From Bradyrhizobium mercantei (GTDB taxonomy: Bacteria; Pseudomonadota; Alphaproteobacteria; Rhizobiales; Xanthobacteraceae), in contig NZ_MKFI01000005.1 of NCBI RefSeq assembly GCF_001982635.1, positions 62,001-126,000 on the forward strand: DNA of 64,000 nt, written 5' to 3'. A program made the position numbers and the translations under genes. Of this stretch, positions 37,948 through 47,290 are shown one piece after another. How positions within the stretch are numbered: the first letter of the stretch is position 1; each line of letters opens with the position of its first letter. The notes below the pieces were generated by a model. The model had not been told where the DNA came from, ran no database searches, and saw only the letters and a program-made list of their open reading frames with translations.

Positions 37948-38535
37948 ATGAACCCAGCCTATGTCGCCTTCGAAAATGAGCACCGCATCGCGGCCGGCGA
38001 GATCACTGAGGTTGCCCGCGCCGCCAAGCAGCTGCTCGACCGGCGCAAGGACGCCGCGATCCTGGTGTTCAACGGCCAAACCTCGGCGCTGGTCGATATC
38101 GACTTCCGCGGGTCGGTCGAGGACGTGCTGGCGCGGCTGCCGAAGCTTGCGCCCCCGCGCGACGAAGAGCCGGCAGCGCCCGCTGCGCCGCGCGGCCCGG
38201 GGCGTCCGAAACTTGGCGTCGTCGCGCGTGAGATCACGCTGCTGCCGCGGCATTGGGACTGGCTGGCGCAACAGAAGGGCGGCGCATCGGTTGCGATCCG
38301 CAAGCTGATCGACGAGGCGCGGCGTACCAGCGGCGACAAGGACCGCACGCGCAGCGCGCAGGATGCCGCCTATCGCTTCATGACCGTGATGGCCGGCAAC
38401 CGGCCGCATTACGAGGATGCGATCCGAGCGCTGTTCGCCCACGACCGGCGCCGCTTTGCGACCCTGATCGCGGACTGGCCGGACGACATCCGCGACCACG
38501 CGATCAAGCTTGCCTATGGCGATCAAGCGGACTGA
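37948..38535 (+). CDS. DUF2239 family protein
   Basis: 195 residues. The N-terminal part, YVAFENEHRIAAGEITEVARAAK, and the central GRPKLGVVAREITLLPRHWDWLAQQKGGAS, with RKLIDEARR, match the DUF2239 family in which a helix-turn-helix-like stretch is seen. The C-terminus has RFMTVMAGNRPHYEDAIRALFAHD. Function unknown. Divergent from the GST gene; the promoters must lie in the 131 bases between their starts. A palindromic repeat follows. Confidence 0.85.
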   Translation: MNPAYVAFENEHRIAAGEITEVARAAKQLLDRRKDAAILVFNGQTSALVDIDFRGSVEDVLARLPKLAPPRDEEPAAPAAPRGPGRPKLGVVAREITLLPRHWDWLAQQKGGASVAIRKLIDEARRTSGDKDRTRSAQDAAYRFMTVMAGNRPHYEDAIRALFAHDRRRFATLIADWPDDIRDHAIKLAYGDQAD

Positions 38536-38570
38536 TGCGTTTTGAATAGTCTGGACGGGCAACCTCGGTT

Positions 38571-38706
38571 GTCGTCCCTGCGAAAGCAGGGACCCATAAC
38601 CACCGAAGCGCATTGTAGCGCGTCGAACCTGCCGCGTGCCCTTTGCAAAGGCCGCGGAGTATGGGTCCCTGCTCCCGTGCGCGATTGCGCACCAGGCAGG
38701 GACGAC
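38571..38706. repeat. Intergenic palindromic repeat, CGTCGTCCC type, extended tip in right arm
   Basis: Left GTCGTCCCTGCGAAAGCAGGG and right GGCAGGGACGAC are inverted. The right arm has the extended tip GTGCGCGATTGCGCAC, where the left has GAAA. The mirror image of the copy at 18359, which has its long tip on the left. Confidence 0.88.
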
Positions 38707-38772
38707 AGCGGTGTGTGCTGCCTGACCTGAGACACACGACCGCCTGAACGCCCAATTCTCTGGAATCTCAAC

Positions 38773-40122
38773 GTGTCCAAGCCTCCCTCGCTCCGCAAAT
38801 CTTTCCTGCTCTTCCTCGCGCCGATGCTGCTGAGCAACGTGCTGCAATCGTTGTTCGGCACCATCAACGGCGTCTATCTCGGCCAGATGATCGGGGTCGA
38901 CGCGCTCGCGGCGGCGTCGGTGTTCTTTCCGGTGATGTTCTTCTTCATCTCCTTCGTGATCGGGCTCAGCGCCGGCGCCTCGGTCATGATCGGCCAGGCC
39001 TGGGGCGCCGGCGAGCCCGACCGGGTGAAGGCGGTGGCCGGCACGACCATGACCGTGACGCTGCTGCTCGCGCTGGCGATCGCAATCCTCGGCGGCCTGT
39101 TCGCCCGGCCGCTTTTGATCGCGCTCGCCACGCCGCCTGATGTCCTCGACGCCGCGGTGTCCTATGCGCGGATCATGATGATCACGATGCCGGTGACCTT
39201 CGCATTCCTGCTGCTCGCGGCGATGATGCGCGGCGTCGGCGACACCGTGACGCCGCTGGTGGCGCTGACGGTCTCGACCGTCACCGGCCTCGTGGTGACG
39301 CCGGCGTTGATCCGCGGCTGGCTCGGCCTGCCGATGCTGGGCGTCGCCAGCGCCGCCGTCGCCTCCGCGGTCTCCGGCGTGGTGACGCTGCTCTGGCTGC
39401 ATGTCCACATGCTCAGACACAAGCATCCGCTCGCCTTCGACACAGCATTCCTGCGCGCGATGCGGCCGAATGGCGCCCTCCTGCGCATCGTGCTGCGGCT
39501 CGGCATTCCGACCGCGATCGGCATGGTGGTGGTCTCGCTCGCCGAACTGGTGCTGCTCGGCCTCGTCAACGGGTTCGGCTCGGACGCCACCGCCGCCTAT
39601 GGCGCGGTCAACCAGGTGATCAGCTATGTGCAGTTTCCGGCGATCTCGATCGCGATATCGGTATCGATCTTCGGCGCGCAGGCGATCGGCCGCGGCGATT
39701 CCAGCCGGGTCGGCGCCATCGTCAGGACCGGCATCGAGATGAATCTCGCGCTGACCGGCGGGCTGGTCGTGCTCGGTTATCTCTTTGCACGCCCGCTGAT
39801 GGGCTTCTTCATCGTCGACCCCGCGGTGCTCGCGCTCGCGCAGCAGCTTCTGTACATCGTACTGTGGAGCATGGTGCTGTTCGGCATGGCGACGGTGTTT
39901 TCCGGCGCGATGCGCGCCGGCGGCACGGTGTGGATGCCGCTGTTCATCTCGACCCTCGCGATCGTGCTGGTCGAGGTGCCGGTCGCGACCCTGCTCAGCC
40001 GGGCCATCGGCATCAGCGGCATCTGGATCGCCTACCCGGTCACCTTCGCAACCATGTTCCTGTTGCAGATGGCCTATTACGCCCTGGTATGGCGCAAGCA
40101 GACCATCGAGCGGCTGATTTGA
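38773..40122 (+). CDS. MATE family efflux transporter
   Basis: 449 residues from GTG 38773. Twelve membrane helices. Family signatures are the first helix LLFLAPMLLSNVLQSLFGTINGVYLGQ, then SAGASVMIGQAWGAG and, in the second half, AAYGAVNQVISYVQFPAISIAISVSIFGAQAIG. Exports drugs or metabolites with Na+ or H+; substrate not known. Followed, after a short gap, by a DsbA-like isomerase. Confidence 0.95.
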   Translation: MSKPPSLRKSFLLFLAPMLLSNVLQSLFGTINGVYLGQMIGVDALAAASVFFPVMFFFISFVIGLSAGASVMIGQAWGAGEPDRVKAVAGTTMTVTLLLALAIAILGGLFARPLLIALATPPDVLDAAVSYARIMMITMPVTFAFLLLAAMMRGVGDTVTPLVALTVSTVTGLVVTPALIRGWLGLPMLGVASAAVASAVSGVVTLLWLHVHMLRHKHPLAFDTAFLRAMRPNGALLRIVLRLGIPTAIGMVVVSLAELVLLGLVNGFGSDATAAYGAVNQVISYVQFPAISIAISVSIFGAQAIGRGDSSRVGAIVRTGIEMNLALTGGLVVLGYLFARPLMGFFIVDPAVLALAQQLLYIVLWSMVLFGMATVFSGAMRAGGTVWMPLFISTLAIVLVEVPVATLLSRAIGISGIWIAYPVTFATMFLLQMAYYALVWRKQTIERLI

Positions 40123-40230
40123 CATCGCGCATTGCTGCTCACATGATGATTATCATATTCTACGGATGGCGCCTGCGACAGCAGGCCCATGCTACGAACC
40201 CAAACTAGACGTGCCAGGGGAGAGACCGCC

Positions 40231-40836
40231 GTGAGCCCAAATCCGCAATTCCTGTTCGATTTCGGCAGCCCCAACGCGTTCCTCAGCCACGAGGCGATCC
40301 CGGCGATCGAACAACGCACCGGCGTCAAATTCGAATATGTCCCGATCCTGCTCGGCGGCATCTTCAAGGCCACCAACAACAAGTCGCCGGCCGAGACGCT
40401 GGCTGGCGTCAAGAACAAGCCGGAGTTCCAGAAGATCGAGACCGAGCGCTTCCTCAAGCGCTTCAACGTCAGGCCCTATACCTGGAACCCATTCTTCCCC
40501 GTCAACACGCTGCACCTGATGCGCGCCGCGGTCGCTGCCCAGTTCGAGGGCGTGTTCGAGAAGTATATCGAGGCCGCCTTCCACCACATGTGGGTCGAGC
40601 CGAAGAAGATGGACGATCCCGAGGTCGCCGGCAAAGCCATCGCCTCCTCCGGCCTCGATGCCGCAAAGCTGTTCGCCCGCGCGCAGGACGCCGACGTCAA
40701 GGGCAAGCTGATCGAATACACCCAGTCGGCCGTCGAGCGCGGCGCGTTCGGCTCGCCGACCTTCTTCGTCGGCAAGGAGATCTTCTTCGGCAAGGAGCAG
40801 CTGCGCGAAGTCGAGGAAATGGTGTCGGGAAAGTGA
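40231..40836 (+). CDS. 2-hydroxychromene-2-carboxylate isomerase-like protein (DsbA family)
   Basis: 201 residues from GTG 40231, preceded by CAGGGGAGAGACC. FLFDFGSPNAFLSHEAIP shows the Ser-13 (GSPN) that replaces the DsbA Cys pair in this glutathione-dependent isomerase branch. FFPVNTLHLMRA and GAFGSPTFFVGKEIFFGKEQL are further family signatures. A kappa-class GST-like enzyme of aromatic degradation or detoxification, but no aromatic-ring genes are nearby, so the true substrate is unclear. Confidence 0.9.
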   Translation: MSPNPQFLFDFGSPNAFLSHEAIPAIEQRTGVKFEYVPILLGGIFKATNNKSPAETLAGVKNKPEFQKIETERFLKRFNVRPYTWNPFFPVNTLHLMRAAVAAQFEGVFEKYIEAAFHHMWVEPKKMDDPEVAGKAIASSGLDAAKLFARAQDADVKGKLIEYTQSAVERGAFGSPTFFVGKEIFFGKEQLREVEEMVSGK

Positions 40837-40954
40837 GATGAGCCAGCGGTGAAGTTCGAGTAGCGAATGTCGCACTGACATCCCTATCTATTGGCTACTC
40901 CGGTTCATTGCTCGCCCCTCCCCCCGGGGCAATAACAAAGAAGGACAAATTCCC

Positions 40955-41875
40955 ATGCGCGTTCTCGTGGTCGGCGCCGGTGCGATCGGCGGTTATTTCG
41001 GCGGACGGATGCTTCAGGCCGGCCGCGACGTCACCTTCCTGGTGCGGCCCCGCCGCGCCGCCGAGCTCGCTTCCGCCGGGCTCGTGATCAAGAGCCCGAA
41101 CGGCGATGTCACGCTGAGCAATCCGCCGACCGTGCAGGCCGACAAGCTCACAGACAAGTTCGACGTCGTGCTGTTGAGCTGCAAGGCGTTCGATCTCGAG
41201 GACGCGATCAAGTCCTTCGCGCCCGGTGTCGGCGACAACACCGCGATCATCCCGCTGCTCAACGGCATGCTGCATCTCGATGCGCTCGACAAGAAGTTCG
41301 GCGCCCAGCACGTGCTCGGCGGTCTCTGCGCGATCGCGGCGACGCTCAACGAGAAGCGCGAGGTGGTGCAGTTGCAGCCGATGCAGTCGCTCGGCTTCGG
41401 CGAACGCGCCGGCGGCACATCCGACCGGGTGCGCGCGATCGCGGAGACCTTCTCCGCGATCAATGGTGCGGCCGCCAGCGAGCATGTGATGCAGGACATG
41501 TGGGAGAAATGGGTGTTCCTGGCATCGCTCGCCGCCTCCACCAGCCTGATGCGGACCTCGGTCGGCAACATCCTGGCCGCGCCCGGCGGCAAGGACTTCC
41601 TGCTCGGCATCCTCGACGAATGCAGCGCCATCGCAGCCGACGCCGGTCATGCCCCGGGCGGCCCGTTCTTCCAGCGCACGCGCGGGCTGCTCACCACCGA
41701 GGGCTCGCCGATGACCGCGTCGATGTTCCGCGACATCAAGGCGGGGCTGCCGGTCGAAGCCGACCACGTGATCGGCGACCTGATCGTCCGCGCGGATGCG
41801 GCCAAGATCCCGGTGCCGAAGCTGCGTACGGCGTACACCCATCTCAAGGCATATGAGAAGCAGCGGAGCGCCTGA
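40955..41875 (+). CDS. panE: 2-dehydropantoate 2-reductase family protein
   Basis: 306 residues. The N-terminal Rossmann motif is VVGAGAIGGYFGGRM. The later QDMWEKWVFLASLAASTSLMR (Lys plus Asn/Ser site) and RDIKAGLPVEADHVIGDL match the ketopantoate reductase ApbA/PanE fold. PanE makes pantoate for coenzyme A. Other 2-hydroxyacid reductases share the fold, so the panE name is probable rather than certain. A palindromic repeat follows the stop. Confidence 0.85.
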   Translation: MRVLVVGAGAIGGYFGGRMLQAGRDVTFLVRPRRAAELASAGLVIKSPNGDVTLSNPPTVQADKLTDKFDVVLLSCKAFDLEDAIKSFAPGVGDNTAIIPLLNGMLHLDALDKKFGAQHVLGGLCAIAATLNEKREVVQLQPMQSLGFGERAGGTSDRVRAIAETFSAINGAAASEHVMQDMWEKWVFLASLAASTSLMRTSVGNILAAPGGKDFLLGILDECSAIAADAGHAPGGPFFQRTRGLLTTEGSPMTASMFRDIKAGLPVEADHVIGDLIVRADAAKIPVPKLRTAYTHLKAYEKQRSA

Positions 41876-41884
41876 CACACAATT

Positions 41885-42013
41885 GGTGTCGTCCCTGCGA
41901 AAGCAGGGGACCCATCACCACCGGACTCAATTGTGTTGAAGAGATAGCAACCACATCTGCCTCAAATCGAGAGGCCGCGGCGTATGGGTCCCTGCTTTCG
42001 CAGGGACGACACC
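41885..42013. repeat. Intergenic palindromic repeat, CGTCGTCCC type, short tips both sides
   Basis: Outer arms GGTGTCGTCCCTGCGAAAGC and GCTTTCGCAGGGACGACACC are exact inverted copies, with ACCCAT/ATGGGT inside. The cleanest of the four copies in the window. Confidence 0.9.
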
Positions 42014-42023
42014 ATCCTTGCGG

Positions 42024-42602
42024 CTACAAATGTGCCAGATAATGCGCGAGCGCGGTGATCTCCTCGTCGCTCAGCGGATAGGCCACATCGGCCATCGCAG
42101 CCTGCGCGCCACCCGAGCGCTGCCCGGACTTGTAGTCGTGCAGCGCCTTGACGAGATATTCCTCGCGCTGGCCGGCGATGCGGGCGACGGCCTTGGTGCC
42201 GGCAAAGGTATCGCCATGGCATGAGGCGCAGCGGCGGCCGGCGGCGGCCTGCTTGCCCTTCTCGGACAAATCAGGATTGTCGTCCTTGCCGCCCTTGAAC
42301 GGCGTCAGCGAGGCGAAATAGGCGCCGAGATTACGGATGTCCTCGTTGCTGAGCTGCTCGACGATCGGCTGCATCTGTTCGTTCTTGCGCGCGCCGGCGC
42401 GGAAGAACACCAGCTGCCATTGAATGTACTGGTCGAGCTGACCCGCGAGCGAGGGAATGTTCTCGGTCTGCGAGATGCCGTTGTCGCCGTGGCAACCGGC
42501 ACACATCTCGGCCTTCTCCTTGACTGCGGCGTTATCCGCAGCCTGGGCGGACGAAACGAGAAGAATTGCCGTCGCCAGAACTCCAAGGGACGCAAGTCGC
42601 AT
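42024..42602 (-). CDS. Dihaem cytochrome c4-type protein
   Basis: 192 residues with a signal peptide (LGVLATAILLVSSAQA). Two CXXCH haem sites at Cys34-His38 (CAGCH) and Cys125-His129 (CASCH) are each followed by a similar block (GDNGISQTENIPSLAGQ; GDTFAGTKAVARIAGQ), the cytochrome c4 duplication. Periplasmic electron carrier, possibly to a terminal oxidase. It lies downstream of the sugar dehydrogenase on the same strand, 247 bases apart, and could take its electrons. Confidence 0.93.
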   Translation of the reverse strand: MRLASLGVLATAILLVSSAQAADNAAVKEKAEMCAGCHGDNGISQTENIPSLAGQLDQYIQWQLVFFRAGARKNEQMQPIVEQLSNEDIRNLGAYFASLTPFKGGKDDNPDLSEKGKQAAAGRRCASCHGDTFAGTKAVARIAGQREEYLVKALHDYKSGQRSGGAQAAMADVAYPLSDEEITALAHYLAHL

Positions 42603-42849
42603 GTCAGTTTTCTCCGGCTGTCATCGCCGGGCTCGACCCGGCGATCCATCGTGCTTGCTAAAAGGTTCTTGTTTGGATGGATGCCCGGATCCCGTCTACG
42701 CCAACGGCTTCGACGCGGCTAGTGGTCTCGGGCACGCCGAAGCCTTGGCGTAGGCGGCAAGTCCGGGCATGACGAGGCGGTTCCGTTACCTGATCGCAAC
42801 AGGGGCTGCGGCTGCCTCACGGCCACCGCAGCCCCCGATGCTTCAACCG

Positions 42850-44127
42850 TTACTTCTTGCTGTAGCTGATGCGATAGATCGCACCGGCCCAGTCGTCGGC
42901 GACGAGGATCGAGCCATCCTTGTCGAGCAGGATGTCGGCGGGACGGCCGAGATAGCCCTGGTCACCCTGGATCCAGCCGTCGGCGAAGATTTCCTGCTTG
43001 GCGTTCTTGCCGTCGGGGCTCGCGGTGATCTTCACGATGCGGCCGCCCTGGTACTTGTGCCGGTTCCAGGAGCCGTGCTCGGCGATCAGGATCGCGTTCT
43101 TGTACTCGGCCGGGAATTGGCTTCCGGTGTAGAACTTCATGCCGAGCGGAGCCACGTGCGCACCGAGATTGTACACCGGCGGGGTGAACTCCGAGCACTT
43201 GTGACCCATCGCGAACTTGGTGTCCGGCAGGTTGCCCTGGTGGCAATAGGGATAGCCGAAATGCTCGCCGATCTTCGAGATCATGTTGAGCTTGTCGCTC
43301 GGCAGATCGTCGCTGATCCAGTCGCGGGCGTTTTCGGTGAACCAATACTTGCCGGTGCGCGGATCGACGTCGCCGCCGACCGAGTTGCGCACGCCGAGCG
43401 CCCAGATCTCCGCATTGCCGGTCTTGGGATCGACGCGGCGGATCTGCGACACCGAGGTCGGCGGGATGCCGATGTTGAAGGGCGGGCCGAACGGAATGAA
43501 GAACCAGCCCTCCTTGTCGACGGCGATGTATTTCCAGCCATGCGCCGCGTAGGACGGCATGTCGTCATACACAACCTTGCCTTGGCCGAGATTGTCGAGA
43601 TTGGCTTCGGCGTTGTCGTACCGGATCAGCTTGTCGACCGCGATGACGTAGAGCGCGCCGTCCTTGAAGGCGAGGCCGGTCGGCATATTGAGGCCCTTGA
43701 GGATGGTCTTGACCTCTTTCTTGCCGTTGTTGTCCTTGATCGCGTAGACGTTGCCGAGGCCGAACGAGCCGACGAACAGCGTGCCCTTGTCGCCCCAGGC
43801 CATCTGCCGCGCCGCGAGCACGTTCGAGGCATAGACCTCGATCTTGAAGCCCGGCGGCAGCTTGATCTTCTTCATCATGGTGGCGAGTTCGGCGTCGGAC
43901 GCGCCGGTCGGCGGACCGGACGGCGGGGCAAGGCCCTTCTGCGCTTCGGTCTCGTCGCCGAGGAACCAGTCATCCGGCGGATGGGTCCAGAATTCCTTGG
44001 TGCCGGATTCGTACTTCTTCAGCGCACGGTTCTTGTCCGTTTGTTGCTGCGCATTGGCGAAGGTGGTCCCCGCCAGCAGCGCGATCGCCGCGAACGCAAG
44101 TATTGATCGATTGAAAGCTGATTTCAT
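42850..44127 (-). CDS. Periplasmic sugar dehydrogenase-like beta-propeller (sorbosone/PQQ-type)
   Basis: 425 residues with a signal peptide (LAFAAIALLAGTTFANAQ). The beta-propeller matches the PQQ-dependent glucose/sorbosone dehydrogenase superfamily: LPPGFKIEVYASNVLAARQMAWGDKGTLFVGS, LNMPTGLAFKDGALYV, NSVGGDVDPRTGKYWFTENARDW, AEHGSWNRHKYQGGRIV and GRPADILLDKDGSILVADDWAGAIYRI. PQQ use is inferred from the family; no pqq genes are here. Followed downstream by cytochrome c4, which fits a periplasmic oxidation chain. Confidence 0.88.
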   Translation of the reverse strand: MKSAFNRSILAFAAIALLAGTTFANAQQQTDKNRALKKYESGTKEFWTHPPDDWFLGDETEAQKGLAPPSGPPTGASDAELATMMKKIKLPPGFKIEVYASNVLAARQMAWGDKGTLFVGSFGLGNVYAIKDNNGKKEVKTILKGLNMPTGLAFKDGALYVIAVDKLIRYDNAEANLDNLGQGKVVYDDMPSYAAHGWKYIAVDKEGWFFIPFGPPFNIGIPPTSVSQIRRVDPKTGNAEIWALGVRNSVGGDVDPRTGKYWFTENARDWISDDLPSDKLNMISKIGEHFGYPYCHQGNLPDTKFAMGHKCSEFTPPVYNLGAHVAPLGMKFYTGSQFPAEYKNAILIAEHGSWNRHKYQGGRIVKITASPDGKNAKQEIFADGWIQGDQGYLGRPADILLDKDGSILVADDWAGAIYRISYSKK

Positions 44128-44518
44128 CGAGTCACTCCCCTATGCAAGCCGTTGCAGCTTGCCTGTTATTGATTTTGAACGCCCTGAGAGATGATGGTGG
44201 CGGTCTGTGAGGTAGGCCAGACGGCAAAATGGTAGCACATCCATCGACGCTGAAAAGCGCGTGCAGCGGTGTGCGCTGCGTCAAAACAAGTTGAGACGAT
44301 ATTTGAGACGAAATTTTCCTGCATGAGCTGCCTGATAACAAGGCATTCTGCATCGCAGCGTGATATTCGAATGGAGCTAACGCCCGCGATCGCCGCCGGA
44401 GCATGATCCGGAAAAGTGCGAAGCGGTTTTTGCTCGCGACAAACGCGAAGCGCTTGCGCGCAGATGCTCAAACAAGACGCTGAAGTGCATTTTTGATTCG
44501 ACCGAATCCCATCGCGCG
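44128..44518. other. Gene-free 391-base region with dispersed repeat
   Basis: No credible coding frame. At 44400-44431 the sequence AGCATGATCCGGAAAAGTG, then GAAGCGGTTTTT, is a dispersed intergenic element I recognise from Rhizobiales genomes. It must also hold the promoter of the sugar dehydrogenase (reading left). A partial relative occurs at 13378-13400. Confidence 0.5.
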
Positions 44519-45193
44519 TCAGCGCGACGAGAGGCGCGCGAGACCGAGCGCCTGCGCCTTGGCCTTCGACAGCGGCCTGAACAACACGCTGCGCCGCTGC
44601 CCGCTCGAGATCGCCGCGATCTTGAAGCCGTCGTCGGCGGCGATGATGTCGCCGGTCCGCAGCGTCATGTCGTCCTCGATCGCAATCGGCGACAGGCCGG
44701 TGGAGGCGGCGGCGCTGCACGAGCATTGCGGCACCATCTCACGCTGGAAGCGGAAGGCATTGGCGAGCGTCTTGTAGGTCTCGCCCTCCTCGGTTCTGGC
44801 GCTGTCGATATCGGAGCCGGAATATAGTTTCACCTCGGCAGCGGGACAGGCCGCCTCGCATGCCTTGATATCCGCCGCCTCGCTCACGCGCGGCAGCGGG
44901 AAGAAGCGGCCGTCACAGGTCCTGACGCAGTAGTTCTGCCGGCCGCCGGAGTGCGAACGGGTCGTGATGTAGACCCGGGCTCGCGGCCGCTCCGCGGGCT
45001 CGAAGCCGGGCACCTCGAAGCCGGGCATGGGAGAGAAACTCGGCGCCGGGGCATAGGCCGAGTCGCTCTGCAAGAGCTGCGCTGACGCCGGCGAACATGT
45101 CCAGACGCCGGCGAGCACGACCGTCGCGGCAACGCATGTGCGCGCCAAGCGACGGTTCAACCCGGGATCTGGCTTCCAGCTGATCGACATCAT
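44519..45193 (-). CDS. DUF2865 domain-containing exported protein
   Basis: 224 residues with a signal peptide (VAATVVLAGVWTCSPASAQ). The DUF2865 block runs from about residue 85: NYCVRTCDGRFFPLP, KACEAACPAAEVKLYSGSDID, GETYKTLANAFRFQREMVPQCSC. Six or more Cys suggest disulfides. The family is restricted to Rhizobiales-type genomes and has no known role. The two N-terminal Met codons are both usable. Confidence 0.88.
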   Translation of the reverse strand: MMSISWKPDPGLNRRLARTCVAATVVLAGVWTCSPASAQLLQSDSAYAPAPSFSPMPGFEVPGFEPAERPRARVYITTRSHSGGRQNYCVRTCDGRFFPLPRVSEAADIKACEAACPAAEVKLYSGSDIDSARTEEGETYKTLANAFRFQREMVPQCSCSAAASTGLSPIAIEDDMTLRTGDIIAADDGFKIAAISSGQRRSVLFRPLSKAKAQALGLARLSSR

Positions 45194-45361
45194 TCACTTG
45201 CTTGCCGCGTCGAAAGGCGAGCGGCAGCCATTTCAGCCCCGACACAACCACAGATTTCTATCAGTTTTGAGAATGCACCGTCCGACGGTCAACAAAACCG
45301 GAGACCATCGTCGTCGGCCGCGGCATCTTGACCCCCGGGGGTCGCCGCCCAGCCGAACAAC

Positions 45362-45392
45362 AAAAAAGCCCGCACCATTGGGCGGGCCTTCA
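45362..45392 (-). terminator. Terminator of tRNA-Gly
   Basis: On the minus strand, GCCCGC and GCGGGC pair around CCAATGGT and are followed by a run of six T (A at 45362-45367). Lies about 50 bases past the tRNA 3' end. Confidence 0.8.
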
Positions 45393-45439
45393 TCAGACTG
45401 TCAGCTCTGTCGGCGAGATATTCGGTCAGCGAGAGATTC

Positions 45440-45514
<75 letters not shown>

Positions 45515-45674
45515 ATCCGAAATGGCGGCGATCGCTCGCCGGCAACGGCAGACCTATGCCAAAAGCTGTCTGTGAATGCAACACAAGACCGTGGTGCGAG
45601 CCTCACGAAATCGCGCGGTTTCCTTAAAAATCGACCTCGAATCGACCGGAATCGACCCTCCCGCCGATTTCTTT

Positions 45675-46130
45675 TTAGCTTTCCGCCGGAACTGGCCTCA
45701 AAGCCATCTCGTCCCGGAGCGATTCGAGCCAGGTCTCGAACCAGCCGGCCAGGGTCTGCGCCAGTTCGACGCGGCAGGCGGCGTCGCAATCGAACACCGC
45801 CGACCATTCGATAAAGGCCCGGTCGCCGTCGACCACCGGGGTCACCCGCAGGGTGGCGCTGAAATCCGTCACCGGCAGGGTCGGGGTGCCGGCGAATTCG
45901 TAGGTCTGGAAACGATCCACATCGGACTGCGCAAGCAGCCGCTGCCGGATCCGGCGCTCCCGGTACAGCACGTTACGCACGGCACCGACGGTGTCGCCGG
46001 ACTTGCCGTCCTCGATCTCGCTGGTCCCCGCGCCATGGACCCAGACCGGGTAATTGTTGAAATCGCGGATGATTTTCCAGACCTCACCGGCCGGTTGCTC
46101 GAACACGGTGCTGTAATAGGCCTTTGCCAT
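45675..46130 (-). CDS. SRPBCC superfamily (polyketide cyclase/MxaD-like) protein
   Basis: 151 residues from ATG 46130 (MAKAYYSTVFEQPAGEVWKIIRDFNNYPVWV); the frame extends 123 bases upstream without family resemblance, and GGGGATCCCC before the ATG contains the ribosome binding site. The START-like helix-grip fold shows the WKIIRDFNNY first helix, AVRNVLYRERRIRQRLL and FIEWSAVFDC. It would bind a hydrophobic ligand; the ligand is not known. Divergent from the thioredoxin-TPR gene. Confidence 0.85.
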   Translation of the reverse strand: MAKAYYSTVFEQPAGEVWKIIRDFNNYPVWVHGAGTSEIEDGKSGDTVGAVRNVLYRERRIRQRLLAQSDVDRFQTYEFAGTPTLPVTDFSATLRVTPVVDGDRAFIEWSAVFDCDAACRVELAQTLAGWFETWLESLRDEMALRPVPAES

Positions 46131-46339
46131 GGGGATCCCCTGCTGCCATGAAGGATCGCCCACGATCGGCCGTTCCGCGGCACGCGACCACCCGATCTCC
46201 GATGGAACGGGATGGGCGGGCAAGCGATTGAATTTTGCTTGGGCGACCGCCATTTAGGCCACAGAACGGCTGAACGAGCCGTGCGGAGCGTGCTAGAACG
46301 CCCACCGGATTTCCGACCTCAGAAGCAGGCGAGGACAAC

Positions 46340-47260
46340 GTGACGATAATGGAGCAGGGCGGCCCCACGCCCCAGGCAGCGCCCGATCTGATCAAGGAGA
46401 CGACGACCCAGACCTTCGTCAAGGACGTCATCGAGGAATCGCGCCGTCAGCCGGTGCTGATCGACTTCTGGGCGCCCTGGTGCGGCCCGTGCCGCCAGCT
46501 CACGCCGATGCTGGAGAAGGCGGTCAATAACGCCAAGGGCCGGGTCAAGCTGGTCAAGATGAACATCGACGAGCATCCGCAGATCCCGGGCCAGATGGGC
46601 ATCCAGTCGATCCCGGCCGTGATCGCCTTCGTCAACGGCCAGCCGGCCGATGGCTTCATGGGCGCGGTGCCGGAGAGCCAGCTCAACGCCTTCATCGAGA
46701 AGATCACCAAGGGCGTGCCGGCTGCCGGCGAGCCCAATCTCGCAGAGATCCTGGCCGAGGCCGACGCCGTGCTGGCCGAGGGCGACGCCGCCCAGGCCGC
46801 GCAGATTTACGCCGAGGTGCTGGCGCACGACGCCACCAACATCGCCGCGCTCGCCGGCCTCGCCAAATGCTACGTCACGTCGGGTGCGGTCGAGCAGGCC
46901 AAGCAGACGCTGGCGATGGTGCCGGAATCGAAACGCAACGACGCCGCGGTGAAGGCGGTGCAGGCGGCGATCGATCTCGCCGAGCAGGCGCAGTCGGTCG
47001 GTCCGATCGCGGAGCTGGAACAGAAAGTCGCCGCAAACCCGCTCGATCATCAGGCGCGATTCGATCTCGCGACCGCGCTCAATGCGATGAACAAGCGCCT
47101 CGAGGCGACCGAGCAGCTGCTCGCGATCGTCAGGCGTGACCGCAAGTGGAACGACGACGGCGCGCGCAAGCAGCTGGTGCAGTTCTTCGAGGCGTGGGGC
47201 GGCACCGATGAGGCAACCGTCGAGGGGCGCAAGCGGTTGTCGACCATCCTGTTCTCGTAA
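46340..47260 (+). CDS. cnoX: Thioredoxin-TPR chaperedoxin-like protein (CnoX/YbbN)
   Basis: 306 residues from GTG 46340. The N-terminal thioredoxin domain has active-site WCGPC (Cys48, Cys51) and IQSIPAVIAF (cis-Pro). The C-terminal half (about 130-306) is TPR helices (EANLAEILAEADAVLAEGDAAQAAQIYAEVL). E. coli CnoX has lost one Cys, while this protein retains both, as in other alphaproteobacterial forms. Protects proteins under oxidative stress and hands them to GroEL or DnaK in the cytoplasm. Followed by a Lon-N protein. Confidence 0.88.
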   Translation: MTIMEQGGPTPQAAPDLIKETTTQTFVKDVIEESRRQPVLIDFWAPWCGPCRQLTPMLEKAVNNAKGRVKLVKMNIDEHPQIPGQMGIQSIPAVIAFVNGQPADGFMGAVPESQLNAFIEKITKGVPAAGEPNLAEILAEADAVLAEGDAAQAAQIYAEVLAHDATNIAALAGLAKCYVTSGAVEQAKQTLAMVPESKRNDAAVKAVQAAIDLAEQAQSVGPIAELEQKVAANPLDHQARFDLATALNAMNKRLEATEQLLAIVRRDRKWNDDGARKQLVQFFEAWGGTDEATVEGRKRLSTILFS

Positions 47261-47290
47261 ATTACGCCCGTCACAGCAGCGGGACCGCAG

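Noticed and set aside
37942..40125. A 727-residue minus-strand open frame over the DUF2239 and MATE genes
   Set aside because: Arg/His/Glu/Asp-rich shadow without domains; the plus-strand genes have complete families and signals.
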